From Adiantum capillus-veneris (lineage: Eukaryota; Streptophyta; Polypodiopsida; Polypodiales; Pteridaceae): a DNA stretch of 64,000 bases. This document shows, piece after piece, positions 51,801 through 61,798 of this stretch. The stretch covers positions 3,838,997 to 3,902,996 of the forward strand of contig CM043964.1 in NCBI GenBank assembly GCA_014529385.2, written 5' to 3'. The translations under genes and the position numbers were made by a program. The notes under the pieces were generated by a model that worked only from the letters and a program-made list of their open reading frames with translations, ran no database searches and was not told the DNA's origin. The first letter of the stretch is position 1. Each line of letters opens with the position of its first letter.

Positions 51801-54080
51801 GTAAAGGAGGTCTTAGCCACTCTGCCAACTATCTCACCACCTAAGTGGGATGAAAAATTCTATGTCACCTCAAGTGTTGGTGATGACTCATTGGGGGCTG
51901 TGCTACTCCAAAAGGATACGGCGACATCTTTCATGAGGCCAATCTACTTCTCTAGTCGAATGATGACAGCAGGAGAGAAAGGTTTCACCCATGTGGAACA
52001 CTTAGTCCTAGCTCTTAGATTTGCAACTACAAAGTTTAGGTCATATTTGCTGCCTAAGCAATTTGTGATTCTAACCACGGATGAAATATTTCCCTATGTT
52101 GTACAACACATGGATGTGTCTACTAGAATTACTAAATGGCTAGTTCGTCTGCAAGAGTTTGACTACACGGTACAGGTAGAAAGCACGACAAGGGCAAGTT
52201 TGGGGGGACTCATGACCTACCAAGTCTTTGAAAGGAAGGAGAAGCAATCTAAGGAAGGAGAAGTCCGATTACCTCCAGTACCACCGATGGTAGAAGGAGC
52301 ATACTCTCTCTACTTTGATGGAGCCTACAAGCGAGCGTCCGACAAAGCAGCTGTAGGCATAGTGGTCTTTGATAACAAAGGGACAAAGGTATTTTTGTTG
52401 GGCCAATTGTTAGATTCACATTCTAACAATGAAGCTGAGTATGCAGCACTAACCAAGGGTCTACAATGGTGCGTCTCGCAAGGTGTACAATGCCTTAATG
52501 TATTTGGGGATGCTCTACTTCTGGTAAGGCAAGTAAATGGAGCATGGACATGCAAGAATCCTAGTTTAAGGACTCACTTAAGTGGTGTAAAAACCTTGTT
52601 GGGTAAGTTTGAAGAAGTTCAAATACACCATATCCCAAGGGCTCAAAACCAAGAAGCAGATGCCCTAGCAAGTGAAAGACTACAGGAAGTGGTGGTTGGA
52701 GCAATAAAACTAAAGCTCCCTCTATTTCAAGGAAGTGATGCCTTGCCTGACATCATGCATTTTTTGGAAACAGGGGAATGCCCATCAGATTTAACAAAGG
52801 GACAGAAGCAATGGCTGACGCGGAAGGCCACAAGGTATCGACTCATCAATGATGGTTTGTACTGTAAGGGTAAGGACCAAATACTCAGGAAGGTCCCTCT
52901 CTCTCACGAAATCACGAGAGTAATTGCTAGCTGTCACGACAGGGTTTGTGGTGGTCACTTTGCCCTAGACATAACAAGTAGGAAAATCTTGCAGGCAGGC
53001 TTCATATGGCCTAGCCTCAACCGTGATGTACACCATTGGTGCAAAACGTGTAAGTTGTGTCAAAAGGCCGGCACTAGGTCACTTATGCCTAAACCACAGA
53101 CACCTATTCTCTCATATGGCCCATTTGAAAAATGGGGTATCGATGCCATTGGGCCATTACCTAGGGCCAACTCAGGAAAATTCTACATTATCATGGGGGT
53201 CGACTACATGACTAGATGGGCAGAGGCTACAGCCACCACTAGAATCACAGTGGTAGAGGTAGCTAAATTTATCTACAAGCACATATGTTGTAGGTTTGGC
53301 ACACCTTTAGAGATCATCTCTGATAGAGGGCCAGGTTTCAGAGCAGACTTGGTAGGAGAATTAATGCAGAAACTGGGCATTACAAGGAGGCACTCTTCAC
53401 CATATTACCCTCAATGTAATGGCCTAGTTGAAAAGGTAAATGGAATGGTTTCTAAAATTATTACCAAGCAGGTGAACAATCATCTCGGAGACTGGGATAA
53501 GTATCTACTACCAGCTTTATGGGCCTACAGAACTTCATTTCGTACATCCCTGGGATTCACACCGTATCATCTAGTATTTGGTAAGGAAGCAATCTTGCCC
53601 ATTGAAGTGCAACTACAAAGTCTCAGAGTAATGGCAAGCCAGCTTCAACAGCCCAACATGCATTTGAGAGATCACATCATCAACTTGGAAAGACTGCAGC
53701 TAGACAGAGAAGAAGCAATAAATTATTATGTAGCACAAGCAGAGCATAGACGGCTTAGCTTTAACGAGCATCTCCGGAAAAAAGAATTGAAGAAAGGAAT
53801 GTTGGTGCTCCGCTACGACAATCGCTTCGACACGCGCAAGGATAAGAAACTCCTGCTCCGATGGGAAGGCCCTTTGATCATTAGGAAAAAGTATGCCAAT
53901 GGAAGCTACCAGCTTATGGAGGCTGATGGAAAACTTCATAAAACCAGGGTAAATGGTTGGCGACTTAAACCTTATTTTCTTCGATTTGACCAGGCTCCAC
54001 CAATTGACATTCCAGATGAGGACACACCATCAGCCGCCACCTCCGACGATAATGATCAAACAGATGAGCTAGAGACATGA
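48834..54080 (+). pseudogene. gag-pol: Element C gag-pol polyprotein
   Basis: One frame of 1748 codons interrupted only by a TAG at 49032 (in KDD-EPLKTAF, where Trp is expected). Domains with approximate residues: gag core (WYNALPQATKDD) 50-180; CCHC knuckle CYNCGEDGHGMYYC 247; Pro-rich spacer 285-325; aspartic protease with YIDGGAQICVMS 475; reverse transcriptase with [12 protein letters not shown] and FIDDFCIYS 868; RNase H 1015-1130; second RNase H with YFDGAYKRAS and SNNEAEYAAL 1158-1290; integrase with HHWCKTCKLCQ 1400, WGIDAIGPL 1434, SDRGPGF 1494 and NGLVEKVNG 1530. No chromodomain. With that one codon restored it would be full length. Confidence 0.94.
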
Positions 54081-54091
54081 AAGTCTCTAGC

Positions 54092-54108
54092 CAAAAGGGG
54101 AGGGCTAA
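54092..54108 (+). other. Polypurine tract of element C
   Basis: AAAAGGGGAGGGCTAA directly before the 3' LTR; the last part is identical in element A. Confidence 0.8.
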
Positions 54109-55661
54109 TGATGGGGGCTTTTCACAAGCCAAGCTCCCATACCCCTCTTCTCTCGTCCCTACCCCATGAAAACCCCCTCTTATGGAGGGAGTGATAAAAG
54201 GCATTGGAAAAAGTAAGAAAAAATAAAGTATGATTATGTAAATATATAAGAAAGGTAAAATAGGCCACCTCATGCCTGCGGGGTAGCCCATTCCCACCTT
54301 GCCTCCTTTTTCTTCACTGTTGCCCCGCCGGGTGTCCCTTTTCCTCTCCTCCACTCAAAAGGTCAACCCCCTCTCTCTTCCCCTTGTCCTTTCTCCTTTC
54401 TCTCTCCCCTCAAGCTACCCCACCTCTCACCAATAATGCATTATAACTCACCAATAATGCACCCTAACTCACATGCAACTTACCCTATCTTCCAAAATAG
54501 TATACCCCACCCCCTCTTTCTCTCTCCTATCATATCCCATGACCCAAATACCCCCCTCTCTCTCTAAAGGGCGCCATGTCTCTTGTCTTGTAGCTAAATA
54601 ACCTCCCCCACACTCACACACACTCAGTTTCACTGAAAAAGGTGCCCACAGACCCATCCCCACCCGGTGGTTACCTGATTTTTCTTGTGTTCACACACAT
54701 CTGCACACAGATTCACCTCTGAACACACTTCCCTCTCTCCCCTCTTGTAATTACTTTATTCTCCATGTCACCTCTCACTTTTTTTCATCAACCCATCTCT
54801 CTCTCTTAGTGTCTCTCTCATGAGACTGCTGTTCTGGCACATATACACACAGCCAGACAAGTGGGGCCCACAGTCACATGGCCTATGTAGATAATGATTT
54901 CTTCATTTATTCTAGAATTTCTCCCCCCCTCCTCCCCTATATAAAGAGGGGTCACCATCACACTAAGGACACACACAACATCACCAAAGAACACACTATG
55001 CACTGTGTGTGCCTAGTGCACACACACACACCCACACCATCACCATCACCGCAATCACCATGCTTGTCTTGAGCATGACCTCTACACCCTTGGCTATGGT
55101 AGATGAAGGGCGACTAAATGAAGGATGATGGCCATAATCCTCGTGCGAGTCTTCGCCATCAACTCCCACCTATCCGCCATGTGCTCTACCACTCTCTCCC
55201 TTCTCATTCCCCTACCCTATGCTCCCCATTTCATCGCCTAATTCTCTAAATAAATCTTGAGGTTTTGTGAGCATGTTTTCTTGCAATGTTTTGACCATGT
55301 GAGGTGTGCGGAATCGCCACCTAGTCTTGTGTTTTGGAGTGAGCTTGTGTATATGTGAAGGGTGTGCGGATTCGCCATCCTTTTGTGATGCCTAAGTACT
55401 AAGCCTCTATACCCCCTCCCTCACACACACTCTCTCTCTCTCTCTCTCACTTGATCTCATTCCCTTTCCTTTTCATCATTACTCCCAAGCATCCATCTCT
55501 CTTGGATGAAAACTTTGTTATGGTGGTGTGTTGTTTGCGTCTTAGCCGCTGAAGCTAGCTGGTGCCCCTTGTTTGCTTTACCATGACAGGCTCGAGGCGC
55601 GCCATTCGGTCCCCGGTGTTTTAGAGGCCGTCGGGGTTCGGGGTTCGCTTTGCTCCTGTCA
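54109..55661 (+). repeat. 3' LTR of element C
   Basis: 1553 bp partner of 46429-47975. The extra length is mostly a longer CT tract near 55430. Confidence 0.93.
54938..54946 (+). promoter_or_regulatory. TATA box in 3' LTR of element C
   Basis: TATATAAAG as in the 5' LTR. Transcription from here would leave the element at 55661 and run antisense through exons 12a to 1 of the disrupted gene. Confidence 0.6.
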
Positions 55662-58600
55662 GCATGGCTAGACACAATGCCAAAGTGATCAGTGGAGCTT
55701 AGGGTGATGTACCACCCATTGTCTGCCACATACTTTGAAGCTATTACGGCCACTTTCTTACTTAATTTTTGAGAGAATTGATTCCATGGAGGGACCTGCA
55801 TAATACGCATTGTTAATTTAATTAAAGTTCCAAAACTATCATAGACTATCCATTGTGGTTTTGAAGGATGCATACCTCGTTCTCTGAAAAATTTTCAACT
55901 TTAAAGTTTGTTGGAAAATCCGCAAACAAAAGAGAGACCACTTCATTGCTCTTTTCCCCATCAACATGAGCTGAATGAAGAAAATCCAAGATCCTGCATA
56001 CGATCAAATAAATTTATTTCAAAAATTCACAACACACACCACACATAGTTAGTCTTTCTTTTCACATGTGTTTACCATTTCTCATCATCGAGAGAAATTT
56101 TGTAAACATCTAGCATGTTCCCAATAACGTTCACATCACAATCTATGGAAGGCACTGCATAATCAGAAAATAAAATATTTCATCAAGAATTGTTGAGTAG
56201 AAAGAAAGTGACAGCTAGATATCTATACAAGCAAGTTTACCTATGGAGCCTTGAGCACCTTTTTGGTTCTTTTTGGGAGACTTCTTGGGCTTCTTGGATC
56301 TAACAAAATCCAATCGTTTCTTTATAGAGGAGATTATACTATTGTTTACTCTTTTCGAAGAGGTGGCTTTCTTGGAAGATGAGCCAATCTCCTCAATACC
56401 ATTTTCATTTCTTTCAAGAACGTGCTCTAAAGCAAACAAAAATATATTTCTCACAAACATAATCTAAATAGTATGAGCATTTTAACAATTTTGTAGTTTT
56501 TATAAATGCCAAAAATAACCTTTATATAAGTTCCCTTCATCACGTGGGTAGGTGCCTCGAGTGTAATCTAGCCACCAAGGGCAATACTCAATTTCCCAAG
56601 CAATCAAACCATAATCTCTCATCCATATTGGATACATATACTCCTCACAAGATAGGTCCCTCCAACTTTCAACAGCAATTGGCAACTTCTCCAACAAAGT
56701 TTGATCGTAAAGCTGAATTAGCCATCTACATAAAATGCAGTTAACTTTATTTGAGCTCCTTTCCTAAGTGACTTATTTATTATACAAACTCTAAGTAAAA
56801 AATAGAATAACAACCATAAAGATATCAATTGTATTACCTGAATAATACTCTCCTTGAAGATTCCATAAGCTCTGGAATTTTTTCATCCGACTCTTTTGTG
56901 TTGAGCTTACTCCAAAGCTCCACAAAAGCTTTATCAATGTGGTCCCTCAATTGGTGATGAAACCATGCTTCAAAGCCCTCCGACATTTCTTCAATCATTT
57001 TCCCTTTGATCCTCAAGCATTGCTTCAAGATACTTCCCCAATACCACTCTTTACGCAAGTACATTCTAAATTTCATTGCACTAATATAACGCTCAGAAGT
57101 AACATCATCTACACGGCAATGCATCAAAGAGTGCAATATTTCCTTTTTCCTATAGAGCAAACAATAAACAAACCATAAATGCATTGATTCATTTGATGAT
57201 TTCATGTGTATTTTTTATCCAAAAATTATTACCTCTCTGGTGATATTTTAGAAGTTGCCAAAGAGTGGACTTTGTCTCTTGTAAGGCCCACTTGATCCTT
57301 TTCTCTTATCCAATTGAAGTTAAATAATAAAGAGAAGAACCCTTGGCCATTGGCAGGGTTGGCAATGGCCAACATCTATGTTACATTAGCACGAGATCAA
57401 ATCAAATCAATTTTTCAATCAAATATATCAAATTCAAATGACATGTCAACTTACAATTTTGTAGAAATTCAAACATAAATGGGGAGAAGAGAAAGTGTTT
57501 ACCTTATAAGCTCTTTCTTTGAATATTTTTTCTACTCTTCCTCGAGCAACCATTTCCTTTTCTGGCAGTGAAATTGAGGGATCATTGATCTCTTGCATCT
57601 CTTTGATAAGAGACAAGTCAAAATCTTCCTTTTGTAGAGCAAATGAAAAAAAAAAGTAAGATTTTACAAAATAATGTCAAGCTTTAGAAATTACATAAAA
57701 AGTGTACTTTAAGGCAAAAAAATATACCTTCCATATGAGCATTGCTAATAAAAGAGCAGGAGCGTTGTACCAACTCCCTTTAGATGCCTTCTTCTCACAA
57801 GCAAGCTCTACCTCTATCCATCGAATCCAATCTTGGGGAAAGTCTTTCATTAAAGAATCTTTGCTTGCCACAGCCAGTTTTTGGAACAAGAAGATCTCCT
57901 GCCCAAAATTTGTGCTCACAGTGGTTCTACCAATCCTAAACCACAATATCTTAAATTAAATGGCAGTAGAATGACATCGATAAAGTAATAGCAATAACGT
58001 TCAAAACAACAAATGTGCTTACTCATTTTGAGAGCGCAAAGCTAGCATAAGCTCCCCCTCTGCACTTCTATCAACAAAGACAAATTGACATTTCACAGAA
58101 CAATGTCTCCACTTTATCATTGAAAATTCTACAACAACAAAAAACAAAATTAGAAAGCATAGAGTAATACAAGTCAACTTTACATTAAACAAAAAAGAAA
58201 TCACTTACGTGTTTTTATTAAGCGCATCCAAGTTTTCAAACGGTGATTACCATCCCAAACGATAAATTTTTTTCCCCTTAAGTCTTCCCACTCAAGGGGA
58301 AGGGAATTATCAAAATCATCGCTTATTTCTCGCCAAATAGGCCCCCATTCATCTTTGTCTAAGTCGGAAACATAATGTTGATCATGGCCTGGCTTCTTAA
58401 ATGACACAAGAAATGGAGCTCCAAGCACACTGTATCCAGACATCTCAAACCTTTTCACCAAGCCCTCAGTGCCTGGACCCACCGCTCTAATGGCTTCATT
58501 TTCCATCAATCTACAAAGAGGAATTCGAGGAGGTTCCCCACCTCTCTTTACAATAAAACCCTCTACAATCTCCTCTAATATTCGACCATGAACATGCTTT

Positions 58601-58992
58601 CCAAATAATGTTGGATGATCGGGAGGTTTAGCAACAATTGTTGTTGCTTCAGACACGCTGTGAGACACCAATTCACCTTGTGTAGCATGAATATCTATGA
58701 ACACCTCTTCTTCATGCAGATCACTCAATATATCCTCTCCTTCATGCACATCACCCAAAATATCCTCCTTTCGATGGACATTGGAAGAAGCAATGGAAGA
58801 TCGTGCATTGGCCCTATGCCCTGTAGTGCCAGACCTTAATGTGTATCCTACTCCTACAAGCAAAAAACAATAAGAACACAAATAGTTTAGTGAGTATGAT
58901 GAGACAAAAGAAAAGAAAACAAATAGATTAATGTATTTGAACTTACTTGGAGAGATACCTGTCCTGCCACGTTTAGATGGTGTACGAGTCAT
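55662..58992 (-). CDS. ParB/methyltransferase-like gene, 5' part (exons 1-12a)
   Basis: Exons: 58992-58947, 58853-58209, 58128-58023, 57935-57728, 57628-57503, 57375-57233, 57149-56838, 56725-56520, 56426-56241, 56154-56076, 55993-55876 and 55795-55662, then element C. With the 3' part the exons sum to 2835 nt (944 codons plus stop) in phase, with GT-AG introns of 70-150 bp. Residues 125-230 resemble a ParB/sulfiredoxin-like fold: IPLCRLMENEAIR, then GAPFLVSFKK, then VWDGNHRLKTW with the DGNHR signature. Residues 231-597 are helical and unrecognised. 633-653 is a Lys-rich nuclear-signal-like stretch. LLFADFPTN (707-715) sits where a class-beta methyltransferase has motif IV (DPPY), followed by KYVADNGWYITLSS. 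Such fusions are known in bacteria and phages. The start codon is the first ATG; an upstream exon is possible. Confidence 0.7.
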
Positions 58993-60178
58993 AATCTATT
59001 AACCACAAACAACAAAAATCTTCTTAGCAATGACAATACAAATATAAAATTCTAAATTTCGACAGCATAACGGCGTAAAATGCAAACTAAAAAAAAAAAC
59101 TATTCTCAACTTGCTCATGGAAAGGAAAAATACAAATCCACTTTGACATTTGTATACCTCTTCTCTACAACGACCTGTTCTTACATCATTGTAATTGTTA
59201 CTGTAAGTGTGTATGCAAGTGTGTTAAAGTGTGTGAATGCAAGTGTTTATATGTGTGTGTGTGGATGTGTGCATGATTGTGTGTGTGAATGTAAGTGTAA
59301 TATGTGTGTGTCTTTATGCATGATTGTGTATGTGTTTGTGCTATGTATGCAAGTGTGTTGATGTTGTGAATGTAAGTGTTTATATATGTGTATGTGTGTA
59401 TGTATGCAAGTGTGTTGATGTTGTGAATGCAATTGTTTATATATGTGGGTGTATGTATGTATGTATGTATGTGTGTGTATGCAAGTGGATGTGTGCATGA
59501 TTATGTGTGTGTGAATGTAAGTGTAATATGTGTGTGTATGCAAGTGTGTTGATGTTGTGAATAAAAGTGTTTATATATGTGTATGTGTGTATATGATTGA
59601 CAATACAAATATAAAATTCTAAATTTCGGCAGCATAACGGCATAAAATGCAAATTACAAAAAAAAACCATTCTCAACTTGCTCATGGCAAGGAAAAATAC
59701 AAATCCACTTTGACATTTGTATACCTCTTCTCTACAACGACCTGTTCTTACATCATTGTAATTGTTACTCTAAGTGTGTTTAATATGTGTGTATGCAAGT
59801 GTGTTGATGTGTGTGAATGCAAGTGTTTATATGTGTGTGTGTGTGTGGATGTATGCATGATTGTGTGTGTGTGTGAATGTAAGTGTAATATGTGTGTGTC
59901 TGTATGTATGATTGTGTGTGTGTTTGTGCTATGTATGCAAGTGTGTTGATGTTGTGAATGCAAGTGTTTATATGTGTATGTGTGTATGTATGCAAGTGTG
60001 TTGATGTTGTGAATGCAAGTGTTTATATATGTGGGTGTATGTATGTATGTATGTGTGTGTATGCAAGTGTAATGTGTGTGCGTATACATGACTGTGTGTG
60101 TGTTTGTGCTATGTGTGCAAGTGTTTTGATGTGTGTGTATCACTGTGTGTGTGTGTGTGTGAGTGTGTGTGTGTGTGT
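58993..60178. repeat. Duplicated GT-rich minisatellite upstream of the methyltransferase-like gene
   Basis: GACAATACAAATATAAAATT starts two copies, at about 59031 and 59599 (period about 568 bp). Each begins with the ATTTCGACAGCATAACGGCG-type block and CTTGACATTTG-like text (CCACTTTGACATTTGTATAC). Each ends in many degenerate units such as GTGTGTATGCAAGTGTGTTGA. Val/Cys- or Thr/His-rich frames here are artefacts. A promoter for the minus-strand gene should lie in or beyond this DNA, but none is recognisable. Confidence 0.75.
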
Positions 60179-60498
60179 GTGCTTACCTGGACACGCTCGC
60201 CCGATCCACCGGAGGAGGTCCAATGGAAGCTCCATTGGAGCTCCTCCATGCCTTGAAAGGCATGGTGAGAAAGCAGCGCGCGTGCTGCCCTCTCACCATG
60301 CCTTTCAAGGCATGGAGGATCTCCAATGGAGCTAAGGCATGGTGAGAAGGCAGCGCGCGTGCTGCCCTCTCACCATGCCTTTCAAGGCATGGAGGAGCTC
60401 CAATGGAGCTAAGGCATGGGGGAGCTCCAATAGGAGCTCCATTGGACCTCCATTGGACCTCCTCGGGTGGATCGGGCGAGCGTGCGCAGGTAAGCACA
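60179..60498. repeat. Foldback (hairpin) block
   Basis: The outer arms are about 60179-60240 and 60435-60498: GCTTACCTG-ACACGCTCGCCCG at the left and its near-perfect reverse complement at the right, both including GGAGGTCCAATGGA. GT and CA tracts extend the symmetry outward. Inside are two further hairpins: 60241-60320, where CCTTGAAAGGCATGGTGAGA (60251-60270) pairs perfectly with 60291-60310, and 60337-60379. The loop-side GCAGCGCGCGTGCTGC is the same in both. GC content is far above the surroundings. Confidence 0.85.
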
Positions 60499-60720
60499 CA
60501 CACACACACACACACACGTGAGTAGAAAATCTACACACACACACACACACACAGTACCTTGTCTTCTCTTACTCCTTCTTCTTCACAACAAAACTCCACT
60601 TTCTCTTCACTCCACTTTCATCTCCTTCTTCACAGAAAAACTTCACTTTCACTTCACTCCACTTCAATCTCAATTAAAACTCCATTTAAACTTCACTCCA
60701 CTTTCATCTCAACTACTACT
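60499..60720 (-). repeat. Inverted partner of the 42.8-43.3 kb repeats
   Basis: CACACACGTGAGTAGAAAA, CTTCTTCACAACAAAACTCC and CTTTCATCTC plus CAATTAAAA are reverse complements of parts of 42820-42920 and 43150-43240. Short internal repeats (CTTCACTCCACTTTCATCTC) occur several times. Confidence 0.65.
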
Positions 60721-60964
60721 TTTTTCACACACACCATATATTACAAAAATGATATTGTGGTATAAACACTCACACACACATTCATTTATATATATATATG
60801 TATATACACACACAAAGATATACACAAAATGGATTCATATATATAGTTTTACTAAAAAAATACTATGTTTTTTACACACACACACACACACAACCATATA
60901 TTTAAAAAAATGATTGTATGTGTTTGTGTGTATAAAAAACGTAGCATTCTTAAAGTTAAGTCAT

Positions 60965-61002
<38 letters not shown>

Positions 61003-61798
61003 TAAAAACTATGTGCACAGTTAAATATCTTATGTGCACATACACTCAATTTAAATATCTTAACTTAAAAAAATGCACATACACTCAACTTAAATACACT
61101 CAACTTAAAAATATCTTAACTTAAACTATGTGCACATACACTTAACTTAAATATCTTAACTTAATAAAATGCTACATTGTTTACACACACCCACAAAATC
61201 ATTTATACACACGCACAGTAATGTATATAACTTAACTAAAATAATTATATATACACACTACCAAAAACACACACACATATATATAAAATGGCAAGATGGA
61301 ATCATATATATAACTTAACTAAAAAAATTGCTACGTTTTTTATACAAAGTCACTCATATAGAATGTTACGTTTTTTATACACACACTCACACAATCATAT
61401 ATATATACACACACACACACACACACGCACATACACAAAAGATGAAGACACTATTAGACTGCATTAAATGCAGTCCTTGAACCACCATTTAGAAATTAAA
61501 TGGCCCCTCAAATTTGATGACATATTCCACTGCACATACATTCAGAACCGTCATATATTAAATGCACTTCTTCAATTATGATTTTCATTATTCTTTGAGT
61601 CTTCACAAGATCTTATGCAACTGTCTTTTCGTCTACCTACCAATCTTTCACTTTCATTAACCTTCACATCTTTCATTAACTTTCACCAGTTTCATTAACC
61701 TTCACTTTATCTTTAACTTTCATTAACCTTCACCACCTTCACTTAATCCACCACATTTTTCTCGCATCTCCACCCTGTAATTTGTTGCTTGAGAGAAT
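60721..61798. other. CA/AT-rich spacer, no gene
   Basis: AC tracts occur at about 60877-60893, 60966-60998 and 61402-61425, with repeated AACTTAAATATCTTAACTTA-like units at 61020-61170 and TATA-rich stretches. 61440-61798 is the likely upstream region of the transposase gene; no terminal inverted repeat was recognised. Confidence 0.6.

Larger units (their letters stand above)
46429..55661 (+). mobile_element. Tat-like Ty3 element C, complete and young, inserted in an exon
   Basis: 9233 bp with LTRs 46429-47975 and 54109-55661 (about 20 differences over 1.55 kb), a 4-bp target duplication GCAT (46425-46428 and 55662-55665), primer site, leader ORF, one gag-pol frame and a purine tract. A second, archaeal-type RNase H between the normal RNase H and integrase marks the Tat/Ogre branch. 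The single clear defect is a TAG in gag. It is oriented opposite to the host gene. It is the autonomous relative of element A and possibly of element D. Confidence 0.93.

Noticed and set aside
59080-60335. Val/Cys-rich and His/Thr-rich ORFs of about 100-130 codons
   Set aside because: They follow the GTGTGTATGCAAGTG minisatellite and are open in several frames at once.
60163-60550. ORFs on both strands containing HALKGMVR...MPFKAW
   Set aside because: The peptides appear on both strands because the DNA is palindromic; no start context or family supports coding.
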